25,200 nt of DNA from Terfezia claveryi (lineage: Eukaryota; Ascomycota; Pezizomycetes; Pezizales; Pezizaceae). The stretch lies in NCBI GenBank assembly GCA_015179025.1, contig WHUX01000458.1, positions 1 through 25,200 of the forward strand, given 5' to 3'. The notes beneath the pieces were generated by a model. It searched no databases, had not been told where the DNA came from, and saw nothing but the letters and a program-made list of their open reading frames with translations. Positions 9,660-18,981 of this stretch are shown here, in pieces. Each line of letters begins with the position of its first letter. Position 1 is the stretch's first letter. A program made the translations under genes and the position numbers.

Positions 9660-9954
9660 ATGTTGCGTCCAAGAGGAAGGAGCATCTGCAAAGCGCATGT
9701 GTTGCGTCCCAGGCGTGGGAGCCCACTTGTGTTGCGTTCTAGGAGCAGAAGCACGATTGTGTTGCATCCTGGACGTGGGAACACCTGCCATAGGCGAGTG
9801 TTGCGTCCCAGGAGCTGGAGCACAGTGCGTTGCGTCCCAAGCGCGGGCGCCAGCTGCTAGTGCGTCCCGACGCAAGAGGAGCAAGCATTGGCGTCCTGAT
9901 CTTGAGTTTTCGTCCTGTGCGTCCTGTGCGTCCTGTGCGTCTGGACGCACAGGA
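9660..9954. repeat. Right subterminal repeats: 30-bp GTGTTGCGTCCCAGG array and TGTGCGTCC array
   Basis: Imperfect units of about 30 bp begin TGTGTTGCGTCCCAGG (about 9706, 9736, 9766 and further on). They are followed by TCCTGTGCG units at 9913-9939 and a perfect 11-bp stem with a 2-nt centre, TCCTGTGCGTC at 9931-9941 and GACGCACAGGA at 9944-9954. The 169-codon cysteine-rich ORF across this array is repeat-encoded and I do not call it a gene. Confidence 0.75.
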
Positions 9955-9965
9955 CACAAACACGA

Positions 9966-9978
9966 TTTCTTGCTGATG
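9966..9978 (-). repeat. Right terminal inverted repeat of the insertion
   Basis: TTTCTTGCTGATG, the perfect complement of 7438-7450, followed by the TA target duplication at 9979-9980. Confidence 0.92.
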
Positions 9979-10540
9979 TACCCTAATGGAACAAGTTGGT
10001 ACTTCGCAGGTTTTCTCCAAACTCGATCTCAAACTCGGGTTTAACCTACTCAGAATAACAGCTGGAGACGAGTGGAAAACAGCATTTAATACAAGATATG
10101 GCTTATATGAATATACAGTTATGCCTTTTGGGCTAACTAATGCGCCATCTGTTTTCCAGCGATATGTTAACAATATTCTATCAGAATGAATTGACCGAGG
10201 AATAGTTGTATACATTGATGATATCCTCATTTATACCCAAACAGAGGAAGAACATGTCGAGCTCATCCGTTGGGTGCTGCAGAAACTAACGGAGAATAAT
10301 CTTTTTGTCAACATAAATAAGTGTATCTTCCATATCCCAGAAGTCAAATTCGTGGGATTTAAAGTAGGTACAAAGGGGATACAAATGGGGCAGAAGAAAG
10401 TCGAGAATATCCTCGCCTAGCTGGCTCCTCGGAACATTAAAGAAGTGCAGAGGTTTATTGGTTTTGCTAATTTCTATCACTGGTTTATTCAAGGCTTTAG
10501 TAGTTTGGCTTTGCTGATTCAGACACTAACGCACAATGGA

Positions 10541-11164
10541 GTTCCTTGGAACTGGACATAGCAGTGTCAACAGGCCTTCGATGAGTTGAAATATAGCTTC
10601 ACTACTGCTCCGATACTATGCCATTACTACCCAGAACGACCAAAAATGATTGAGACAGACGCATCTGATCTAGCAAAAGCTGGTATTCTATACCAAAAAG
10701 AACCAGATGGTCGTTGGCACCCAGTAGCATACTATTCAAAATGCTTTATCCCAGCAGAACTTAATTACGATGTCCATGACAAAGAAATGGTCGTAATTGT
10801 CAACTGTTTCCAAGAATAGAGACATTTTCTCATGGGTGCTCCGGAGGAGATAATTGTGTATACGGATCACAAGAACCTTGAGTACTTTAATTCCACTAAG
10901 ATACTCAATCGAAGGCAGGCCAGATGGATGGAAATACTAAGCCAGTTTAATTTTAGAATCATCTACCACCCAGGTGATAAAAATGGTAAAGCAGATGCGC
11001 TTTCTCGTCAGGTTGATCCTGACCTCGAAGGAGGGGGAGAGAAGCAGGACCACACGATTCGGATGTTCAAGCCTGGTCAATTCCAACTAGGAACAAGTGA
11101 GGAGAGTTTAGTAACGCGCCGTATTATGGCATTGAAGGCCTCACAAACTGAAGAATTAAGTTGA
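10541..11164 (+). pseudogene. RNase H domain of element A, broken
   Basis: In frame with the RT. Ty3-type RNase H landmarks are seen: MIETDASDLAKAGIL near 10648 on (first catalytic Asp), LNYDVHDKEMVVIVN near 10760-10800 (Glu), and [11 protein letters not shown] near 10856-10890 (second Asp). The terminal [18 protein letters not shown] (10957-11010) is the conserved end of the domain. RNase H would remove the RNA template. The frame is cut by TAG at 10559 (CAG in the ancestor), TAG at 10817 and TGA at 11162 (both TGG in B). Confidence 0.88.
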
Positions 11165-12430
11165 TCAAAAGAGATCCTAGAGGCTGGCCTCAAGAATGAC
11201 AAGTGGTTAGGGATTCGAAACACGTTGAAGTTTGGCAAGGAGTACCCCGGACTCGATCATTACAGTTTAGAAGATGACATGATAACCTATGAACGTCGCC
11301 TATATATACTTGACAACAACTCCCTTAAGTTGAAAGTGCCTTTCCAGTGTCACGATGCTAAAGTTGCAGGTTATTTCAGATGTGACAAAATCCTCGAGCT
11401 CATGAAACGAAATTACTACTGGCCTAATATGGAAGACTGGGTACGAAACTATGTTCGCACATGTGATGCTTGCCAAAGAAACAAGACAGCAAGACATAAG
11501 AAATATGGTAAGCTCATACCTTTTCCAATCCCCTATAGGCCGTGGGAACACATTTTGATGTATTTCATTACTGATTTACCACCAGTTAAAGAGTATAATC
11601 AGATCTGGGTTATTGTTGATAGGTTTACTAAGATGTCACATTTCATTCCCTTAAAGAACTAGAAGGCAAAAGAGTTGGCTGGGATATTTGTCAAGGAGGT
11701 TTGGAGGCTGTATAGATTACCAAAGAGAGTTGTTTCGGATCAGGATTCGGTATTTACAAGTTTGTTTTGGATAGAGGTATTGCGGTTATTAGGAGTTGAG
11801 TTGGATAAGTCCTTGGCATATCACTCCCAGACTGATGGTCAAACCAAACGAGTCAACCAGACCCTTGAGTATTATCTACGGACGTATTGCTGTTGGGATT
11901 AGGATGACTGTGTCGAGTTATTACCATTTGCCGAGTTCTGTTATAATAACACTATCCACTCTAGTACTAAACTCACACCATTCTTTGCCGTATATGCTCA
12001 ACACCCAGAAAATAATTTCCAGAACCCAACCGAAGCCTCAACTGAACCGAACAACCCTGAGGCAGTAAAGACAGTCGAAACTTTGGACGCGATGAGAGAG
12101 GCTATGAGGGAGAACATGAAAGTAGCGCAGGACTGGATGTCCAAATACTACAATCTCAAGGTAGCAGAGAAGGAACCGACATTCAAAGTGAGAGATTGGG
12201 TCATGGTCAACGCAAAGAACATTAAAACAAGGCGTCCGACTAAGAAGCTCGACTACAAGTTAGGAGGGAAGTTTAGAATTAAACAGCTTATTGGCACTTA
12301 TGCCTATAAGTTAGAGCTTCCCCCAAGTACAGGCAAAACTCACCCAGTTTTTCATATTAGTTTGTTGGAACCCTACTACCTTAATATGATTGCCGGCAGA
12401 CGCTCACCAACACCCCCTCCAGTCGACCTC
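11165..12430 (+). pseudogene. Integrase of element A, catalytically dead
   Basis: The HHCC zinc domain is recognisable (HDAKVAGYF near 11351, CDACQRNK near 11464-11487). The second His is Tyr here and His in B. The core shows ITDLPP (about 11567 on) and VVSDQDSVF (about 11729). The first catalytic Asp of the DD35E triad is Tyr (MYFITDLPP against MDFITDLPP in B) and the Glu is Lys (QTKRVNQ against QTERVNQ in B). Stops are at 11660 (CGG in B) and 11900 (CAG in B). The C-terminal part with the VFHISLLEPY motif remains open up to the chromodomain. Confidence 0.9.
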
Positions 12431-12637
12431 GAAGAATCGGAATACCAGGTAAAAAAGGTTAGGACGAGTGAGCTTAGGAAGGGACGGGTTATGTATATAG
12501 TCTCTTGGAAGGGTTACACTCCTGATGATGACACATGGGAACCATATGACAACCTGAAGGATGGAGCAGCTGATTTAATTCGAAAATTCCATCTGAATAA
12601 TCTTCGTAAGCCTCGAGACCCTGATGTTATCTTGTGA
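12431..12637 (+). pseudogene. Chromodomain at the C-terminus of element A pol
   Basis: The tail runs [20 protein letters not shown], then [18 protein letters not shown], and a helix ending LIRKFHLNN. This is the chromodomain pattern (Y-x-V-x-x-V at the start, the SWKGY core, then TWEP), defining the chromovirus clade of Ty3/gypsy. In the family this module binds modified histone tails and directs integration to heterochromatin. The domain is intact in this copy and the polyprotein stops at TGA 12635-12637. Confidence 0.88.
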
Positions 12638-12842
12638 GGATTTTTCTTTTTTACCTATTATTAGGCATTAGGTTTTTGAATTATCTTTACGTTTTTGTGT
12701 TACCTGTATTTCTTATGCCATATTGTCCCAGAGGTGCAAAAGACGTACGCAGCTATGTTTTGGCTGTTGTATATAAGGACTGGTCCTCAAGCCCCATCCA
12801 TTGTTGTTAGTAGCAATAATGATTCTGGTTGCATGATCAATT

Positions 12843-12864
12843 AGGTTCTTGCGGACAAGAACCT
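12843..12864 (+). promoter_or_regulatory. Stem-loop directly upstream of the polypurine tract
   Basis: AGGTTCTTG (12843-12851), loop CGGA, CAAGAACCT (12856-12864): a perfect 9-bp stem one base from the purine tract. Element B keeps the same stem at 17231-17252. Confidence 0.6.
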
Positions 12865-12879
12865 TAAGGAGGGAGGCAC
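12865..12879 (+). promoter_or_regulatory. Polypurine tract of element A
   Basis: TAAGGAGGGAGGCAC abuts the TG of the 3' LTR at 12880, the position where plus-strand DNA synthesis is primed in LTR retrotransposons. Confidence 0.8.
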
Positions 12880-14340
12880 TGTCACGGGGTGACATCCAGC
12901 CCTAGTAAAGGTACTTGGGCCCTTATAGAACGACCCTAGAATCTACATGAACTCTAGGTACACTCTAAGCAGTGTGGTGCAAAAGTTTCTAATACTTATC
13001 TATAGAGTTAAGTATATGAAACGGGTATAAACCTCGGAGTAGTTTTTAATCATCCTAGATAGTTAAGACCCTTATAGAACGTCCATAGACCCTTGAAGGA
13101 GCTACGGTCCAAGTTTCCTAAGAATCCGATTATCGGTTTAATAGTTATACTCAGATTAATATACTGACTATATGTATATATATGCTAGCTATATTAGCTG
13201 TTACCCTGAAGTCATGGCATTACCCTGAATATTGAATTTTTACCCTGAACTGTAGGAAAATAATTCAGTAAAAATAAATAAAAAAATGAAGCCATGAGGG
13301 CGCACTTTAGACCAAAGTGCGTCCGGTGACACTATAAGGGAGTACGCCCAGGACAGAGGCCAAAGGTAGGGCCAAAACATAAAGTTCTCCGAATTTAATG
13401 TTTCAAAGTTCTATCTAGGCCTACTCTTCGTCCTGATTCCATTTCTGCAATCCTTTTTATGATTGGAGTTAAAACTCATGGAGATATAAGACTTTTCATA
13501 TGGTTATATAAGTCCACGAGGAGGTTTACTTATTATTGGTAATAACTTCATGAATAATTTGGGTATCGAGATAAACTAAGATTCTATAATCTTCCATACG
13601 TTGATACTTTTCCAATAGTAATCTACTTGTGACCCACAGTTGTCTATTTATAGAGTTATGTGCAGTTGAAAATTATTTTCAATGGACACTAGACACTATT
13701 AAGTGAATATTGCCGGAAACATAATTGGATATCTTCGGATATTGTCGGATGGTAATTCGATAGTATCGGGGATTGGTAACGTATCTGAAATTGAATTTAG
13801 TTGTCTCGAATAAGAATTCTTTAATGGGATAAGCGAGCTATAAGCGAAGTACGTATAATATACAGATATAGGAATATTCTCTACTTTTGCGTTAGTAACC
13901 TATAACAACGAGTGTAGATAGCAACTGCATTAACAAAGGTGTGGATGGCATAACACTTAGGAAGAATTTCCAAGGTGACAGGTAGGCCCGTGTTTTATAA
14001 AATATTTTTATCATAAGAATATCTATGAACACCGCGGAATATAAATAGTACAAGTAGTTCCGGTTAAATTTATTCTACCATCAGCGAGTATTCGAAAGCA
14101 AGAGCACCTTGAGTACACGAAGCCTACAAAGTTCTAAGTCTTGTGTTAACTTTACGTTTAACCGACATAGGATTTATTTTGTATTGCGAAATAATATCTG
14201 TTGTAAGGAACTATTGTTGGACTAAACTTTACTACTATAGGATTGATATTCTGTGTTGCGGAATAGATATCATTGCGGCAGGAATTACGGCCGTCCTAAT
14301 AGTTGCAAGAGCGCTATCAGTTAATAGGGCCCCCATGATA
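12880..14340 (+). repeat. 3' LTR of element A
   Basis: Starts TGTCACGGGG and ends CCCCCATGATA, with the terminal CA mutated to TA. About 1.46 kb, collinear with the 5' LTR but with many substitutions and small indels, indicating an old insertion. TATA box at 14040-14047. Confidence 0.95.
13301..13321 (+). promoter_or_regulatory. CGCACTTT stem-loop in the LTR
   Basis: CGCACTTT-AGACC-AAAGTGCG, a perfect 8-bp stem. It is also perfect in both B LTRs (16779-16799 and 24528-24548) and mismatched in the 5' LTR of A. Role unknown; it lies in the U3-like part, well upstream of the TATA box. Confidence 0.45.
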
Positions 14341-14860
14341 GTTACGGTCAAAAACAATACAAAAAGGGTATTCCATAGTCGGGACTACATGTATATTAAA
14401 AGTAGCAGTACATTGTTCTGCTGTGAAATTATCTGAAACAGGAATAAGAAACTTAAATCTTGATTGTCTATCGACAATCGTCCAAAGTTGTGAAATACAA
14501 ACTACATGATCTTCTTCAACAGGAATATTCAGGTACAAAATTGAACACTTAGTAAACACAGGTGCTAACTTAAGAAAATCCATCGATATGTCAGTCCATA
14601 GCCTGCTTGGTACATGTAACGGAGTTACGAGTCCAAGTGGCGCCTTGTTGGAATACTTTGTCTGTTGACAAGTATCACAACTTCTAATATAGTCCTTAGT
14701 TAGTTCTGCAAAGGACTGGCAATCATATCGGTCAGTAAGATATTTCATCGTTTTTTAATGCCACCATGAGCAGTTGCTTCATGTGCATCTTTAATAACTA
14801 GTTCGAGATAGTTCTTACCTTCGATGTTAATGGTAGAGGGCAAGACTAATCTCCATTGTC
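14341..14860 (-). pseudogene. Integrase fragment of a different LTR retroelement (element C)
   Basis: Read on the minus strand this is an integrase unlike that of A/B. It has an HHCC-type start (DAHEATAHGGIKK near 14790, then SCDTCQQTK near 14670), then LWTDISMDFLKLAP (about 14570-14610) with the first catalytic Asp, LWTIVDRQSRFKFLIPVS, and FCIVFDRN at the second catalytic Asp region. It stops at 14340 where element A's 3' LTR begins, so the last third, including the catalytic Glu, is missing. A frameshift near 14745 joins the zinc region to the core. The sequence to the left of element A does not continue this integrase. Confidence 0.8.
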
Positions 14861-15759
14861 CTTGTCAGTTCTTGACATACAAAAATCCATCTTTTCTTTT
14901 ATGATCTTTACAGTTCACAAAGGTATCATAGTAGTTCTTCTAGATAGGACATACTCTTATGCATAATTGATATGTGGCTTTTATACCTGTACCTTGGTTA
15001 AGCCAGTATATAATGAAGTAGTCCTTGTCGTCTTCCCATCTGTCGCTGATGTGTTTCTCTTCAATGAGCTTGTTGAGGGTCAGTTCGATCCTTATGTTGA
15101 AGTCATTAATGGTGGGTTTTTCTCCTTACATATAGACGTATTATGTTCTAAGAATTTACAGAAATCACAACGCTGTCTGGAGGTCTTGGTGTCTTGAATG
15201 AAGGAGAGTGAATCTTCATCAATGGCTACTAGCTTTTTGAAACGAGTGGTAACGATGGCGGTGTTGATTGAAATCACATTACTGCTGCTAGCGGTTGCAG
15301 CTGGTTGTTGACGTGCATTCCATAGTTGTTGTGGGGCAGCAGGAGTATTTATGATCTCCTGTAACATTTGTCAGGTACTTATCTGTTCGGTAGGGTTACT
15401 GAACTAAATGCTGGGTTGGAGAGTAGGTCATGTCGGCTTGTTGGTAATCCATCTTTTTGCCTATTCTCCGATTTCTTGAATAGCTTCTTCACAGCTGAGA
15501 GCTTATAGATTTAGATAAGCTGGCATTTGTTGTACTGGTGCTAGTTCCTTTTGAGCCTCATTTGTGGATACGAGATGCGCAATACGAGTTGTACGGAATT
15601 CCTTCTCCTTCTTAAGAACTGAGGCTGACAGGTTATAGTTCAAACTGCCATATCCATGGTGGTTGCAGATTGTGCATGTTTCAATAGTGAACATGCGGTT
15701 GTCCATGGCGTGGGAGCTGCTATGAACTGGACTGTAAAAATCTCGGCAAAAGGACCAGT
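14861..15759 (-). pseudogene. gag-like fragment of element C with two zinc knuckles
   Basis: On the minus strand, CTICNHHGYGSLNY (about 15640-15681) is a decayed CX2CX4HX4C knuckle with His and last Cys both replaced by Tyr. CDFCKFLEHNTSIC (about 15130-15171) is an intact one. Between and after them lies low-complexity, charged sequence with stops and frameshifts. Within a few hundred bases it runs into the integrase fragment. No protease, reverse transcriptase or RNase H is present between them. The right end is cut by element B's LTR at 15760. Confidence 0.65.
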
Positions 15760-17215
15760 TGTCACGGGGGCCCTATTGACTGATAGCGCTCTTGCGACTA
15801 TTAGGACTGCCGTAATTTGCTGCCGCAACGATATCTATTCCACAACATAGAATATCAATCCTATAGCAGTAAAGTTCAATTCAACTATAGTCCCTCACGA
15901 CGGATCTTATTTCGCAACACAAAATAAATCCTATGTCGCTTGAACGTAAAGTTAACTCAAGACTTAGAACTTTGTAGGCTTCGTATACTCGAGGTGCTCT
16001 TGCTTTCGAATACCCGCTGGTTGTAGAATGAATTCAACCGGAACTACTTGCACTATTTATATCCCATGGTGTTTGTAGATATTCTTATGATAAAAATATT
16101 TTATAAAACGCGGGCCTACCTGTCACCTCGGAATTTCTTCCTAAGTGTTATGCCATCCACACCTTTGTTAATGCAGTTGCTATCTGCACTCGTTGTCATA
16201 GGTTACTAACCCGAACGTAGAGAATATTTCCATGTTTGCATGTTATACGTACTTCGCTTATAGCTCGCTTATCCCATTAAAGAATTCTTAAGCGAGACAA
16301 CTAAATTCAATTCCAGATACGTTACCAATCCCCGATACTATCGAATTACCATCCGACAATATCCGAAGGCATCTAATTATGTTTCCGGCAATATTCACTT
16401 AATAGTGTCTAGTGTCCATTGAAAATAATTTTCAACTGCACATAACTCTATGAATAGAGAACCGTGGGTCACAAGTAAATTACCATTGGAAAGGTATCAA
16501 CGCATAGAAGATTATAGAATCTTAGTTTATCACGATACCCAAATTATTCACGGAGTTATTACCAATAATAAGTAAACCTCCTCGTGGACCTATATGACCA
16601 TATTAAAAGTCTTATATCTCCATGAGTTTAACTCCGATCATAAAATGGATTGCAGAAATGGAATCAGGACGAAGAGTAGGCCTAGATAAAACCTTGAAAC
16701 ATTAAATTCGGAGAACTTTATGTTTTGGCCCTACCTTTGGCCTCTGTCCTGGGCGCACTCCCTTATAGTGTCACCGGACGCACTTTGGTCTAAAGTGCGC
16801 CCTCGGTCCTTCATTTTTTTAGTTATTTTTACCGAATTATTTTCCTGCAGTTCAGGGTAATAATTCAATATTCAGGGTAACGCCAAGACTTCAGGGTAAC
16901 AGCTAATATAGCTAGCATGCATGTAGTCAGCATATTAATCTGAGTATAACTATTGAACCGTTAATCGGATTCTTATGAAACTTAAACCGTAGCTCCCTCA
17001 AGGGTCTATGGACGTTCCATAAGGGTCTTAACCATCTAGGATGATTATAAACCACTCCGAGGTTCATACCCGTTTCATATACTTAACTCTTATAGATAAG
17101 TATTAGAAACGTTTGCACCACACTGCTAAGAGTGTACCTAGAGTTCATATAGATTCTAGGGTCGTTCTATAAGGGCCCAAGTACCTTTGGTAGGGCTGGA
17201 TGTCACCCCGTGACA
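15760..17215 (-). repeat. 3' LTR of element B
   Basis: About 1,456 bp; CCCCGTGACA end at 15760 and TGTCACGGGG start at 17215 on the minus strand. TATA box TATTTATA (plus-strand reading) at 16054-16061. Closely similar to 23512-24968, much more so than A's LTRs are to each other, consistent with a younger insertion. Confidence 0.95.
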
Positions 17216-17230
17216 GTGCCTCCCCCCTTA
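17216..17230 (-). promoter_or_regulatory. Polypurine tract of element B
   Basis: Minus-strand TAAGGGGGGAGGCAC directly before the 3' LTR. Confidence 0.8.
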
Positions 17231-17252
17231 AGGTTCTTGTCCGCAAGAACCT
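17231..17252 (-). promoter_or_regulatory. Stem-loop upstream of the polypurine tract, element B
   Basis: AGGTTCTTG / CAAGAACCT 9-bp stem with 4-nt loop, identical in stem sequence to 12843-12864 of element A despite drift around it. Confidence 0.6.
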
Positions 17253-17458
17253 AATTGATCATGCAATCAGAATCATTATTGCTACTAACAACAATGGATG
17301 GGGCTTGAGGACCAGTCCTCATATACAACAGCCAAAACATAGCTGCGTACGTCTCTTTGCACCCCTGGGACAATATGGCATAAGAAATACAGGTAAAACA
17401 AAAACGTAAAGATAATTCAAAAAACCTAATGCCTAATATAGGAAAAAAAGAAAAATCC

Positions 17459-17640
17459 TCACAAGATAACATCAGGGTCCCGAGGCTTACGAGGATTATC
17501 CAGATGGAATTTTCGAATTAAATCGGCTGCTCCATCCTTCAGGTTCTCATATGGTTCCCATGTGTCGTCATCAGGACCGTAACCCTTCCAAGAGACTAAA
17601 TACATAACCCGTCCCTTCCTGAGCTCACTTGTCTAACCTT
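17459..17640 (-). pseudogene. Chromodomain of element B pol
   Basis: The minus-strand frame encodes [14 protein letters not shown], then [11 protein letters not shown] and LIRKFHLDN, ending at TGA (17459-17461). It matches the chromodomain of element A. It is out of frame with the integrase segment because of a GG-to-G deletion near 17633 and a five-to-four contraction of a C run (minus strand) near 17677-17681. Confidence 0.85.
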
Positions 17641-18632
17641 TTCCACCTGGTATTCCGATTCTTCGAGGTCGACTGGAGGGGTGTTGGCGAGCGTCTGCCG
17701 GCAATCGTGTTAAGGTGGTAGGGTTCCAACAAACTAATATGAAAAACTGGGTGAGTTTTGCCTGTGCTCGGGGGAAGCTCTAACTCATAGGCATAAGTGC
17801 CTATAAGCCGTTTGATTCTAAACTTCCCTCGTAACTTGTAGTCAAGCTTCTTGGTCGGACGCCTTGTTTTGATGTTCTTTGCGTTGACCATGACCCAATC
17901 TCCCACTTTGAATGTCGGTTCCTTCTCTGCTACCTTGAGATTGTAGTATTTGGACATCCGGTCCTGTGCTGCCTTCATGTTCTCCCTCATAGCCTCCCTC
18001 ATTGCGTCCAAGGTTTCGACTGTCTTGACTGCCTCAGGGTTGTTCGATTCAGTTGAGGCTTCGGTTGGGTTCTGGAAATTATTTTCTGGGTGTTGAGCGT
18101 ATGCGGCAAAGAATGGTGTGAGTTTGGTACTAGAATGGACAGTGTTATTATAACAGAACTCGGCAAATGGTAATAACTCGACCCAGTCATCCTGATCCCA
18201 ACAGCAATACGTCCGTAGATAATGCTCAAGGGTCTGGTTGACTCGTTCAGTTTGACCATCAGTCTGGGGGTGATATGCCGAGGACTTATCCAACTCAACT
18301 CCTAATAACCGCATTACCTCCATCCAAAACGAACTTGTAAATACCGAATCCCGATCCGAAACAACCCTCTTTGGTAATCCGTGCAGCCTCCAAACCTCCT
18401 TGACAAATATCCCAGCCAACTCTTTTGCCTTCCGGTTCTTTAAAGGAATGAAATGCGACATTTTAGTAAACCTATCAACAATAACCCAAATCTGATTATA
18501 CCCTTTGACTGGTGGTAAATCAGTGATGAAATCCATCGAAATATGTTCCCACGGCCTATAGGGGATTGGAAGAGGTACGAGCTTGCCATATTTCTTGTGT
18601 CTTGCTGTTTGTTTCTTTGGCAAGCATCGCAT
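17625..18632 (-). pseudogene. Integrase core and C-terminal segment of element B
   Basis: A 335-codon open segment on the minus strand. It contains all three catalytic acids of the DD35E triad: MDFITDLPP, VVSDRDSVF and QTERVNQ, with 35 residues between the second Asp and the Glu. The YHPQTDGQTE signature and the C-terminal VFHISLLEPYHLN follow. The ATG at 18630-18632 is not a real start: the segment begins at a 1-base deletion near 18612 that separates it from its zinc domain, and it ends by frameshift before the chromodomain. Integrase would insert the cDNA into the genome. Confidence 0.9.
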
Positions 18633-18980
18633 GTGCGAACGTAGTTTCGTACCCAGTCTTCCATGTTAGGCCAGTAGTAATTTCGTTTCATGAGCTCGAG
18701 GGTTTTGTCACGTCCGAAATGACCTGCAACTTTAGCATCATGGCACTGGAAAGCCACTTTCAACTTAAGGGAGTTGTTGTCAGGTATATATAGGCGACGT
18801 TCATAGGTTACCATGTCATCTTCTAAACCGTAATGTTCGAGTCCAGGATACTCCTTGCCAAACTTCAACGCGTTCCGAATCCCTAACCACTTGTCATCCT
18901 TGAGGCCAGCCTCTTGGATCTCCTTCGACCAACTTGATTCTTCCGTTTGTGAGGCCTTCACTGCCATGATGCGGCGCGTT
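18613..18980 (-). pseudogene. Integrase N-terminal HHCC domain of element B
   Basis: Minus-strand segment carrying HDAKVAGHFGRDK and CDACQRNK, the complete HHCC zinc-binding set (element A has Tyr for the second His). Upstream it runs into the RNase H/integrase linker and is separated from the RNase H frame by an AA-to-A contraction (minus strand) near 18998. Confidence 0.88.
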
Positions 18981-18981
18981 A

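Larger units (their letters stand above)
7438..9978. mobile_element. Non-autonomous DNA transposon-like insertion with TA target duplication and foldback core
   Basis: It is bounded by perfect 13-bp terminal inverted repeats, CATCAGCAAGAAA at 7438-7450 and TTTCTTGCTGATG at 9966-9978, and flanked by TA on both sides (7436-7437 and 9979-9980). The uninterrupted homologous site in element B (minus strand near 20107-20112) has a single TA at exactly this point, so limits and duplication are proven by comparison. Inside each end are GC-rich subterminal repeats, and the middle is a long imperfect palindrome. All ORFs here are repetitive artefacts, so no transposase is encoded. A TA duplication suggests Tc1/mariner mobilisation. 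Long subterminal repeat arrays are more like CACTA-type elements. The superfamily is unresolved. Confidence 0.9.
7113..10540 (+). pseudogene. Reverse transcriptase of element A, split by the 2.5-kb insertion
   Basis: The RT N-terminal half lies at 7113-7435 and includes KLRIVVDYRGLNAITKKDKY. The protein stops at the insertion (7438-9978) and resumes at 9981 with [20 protein letters not shown] in phase with the upstream half once the insertion is removed. The palm motif [13 protein letters not shown] follows, and the catalytic YIDD is at 10211-10222. It would synthesise cDNA from the element RNA. Extra damage is TGA at 10187 (CGA in B) and TAG at 10418 (TGG in B). The junction at 7436/9981 joins exactly as the continuous sequence in element B. 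Confidence 0.9.
12638..12879 (+). other. 3' untranslated region of element A
   Basis: 242 bp between the pol stop and the 3' LTR, with no ORF of its own. It is T-rich at first and ends in a stem-loop and the polypurine tract. The same segment, well conserved, is at 17216-17458 in element B. Confidence 0.8.
2555..14340 (+). mobile_element. Element A: degenerate Ty3/gypsy chromovirus, interrupted by a DNA transposon-like insertion
   Basis: Two direct LTRs (2555-4016 and 12880-14340) flank gag, protease, reverse transcriptase, RNase H, integrase and a chromodomain in that order, the Ty3/gypsy order. The full span is 11.8 kb, of which 2,543 bp is the insertion plus its target duplication. After one frameshift near 5812 in gag, the reading frame stays constant from about 5820 to 12637 once the insertion is subtracted. 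The coding capacity is instead destroyed by stop codons derived from C-to-T/G-to-A changes. The flanking 5-mers (GTATG left, GTTAC right) do not form a target duplication. It is inactive as it stands. Confidence 0.95.

Noticed and set aside
9535..10044. 169-codon cysteine-rich ORF, initially considered as a small secreted protein
   Set aside because: Most of it is the 30-bp subterminal array, and it runs across the transposon end into element A's reverse transcriptase in a wrong frame.
12713..12895. Minus-strand ORF MSPRDSAS and its counterpart at 17200-17409
   Set aside because: Antisense reading of the 3' UTR, polypurine tract and LTR start of elements A and B; conserved only because the elements are.
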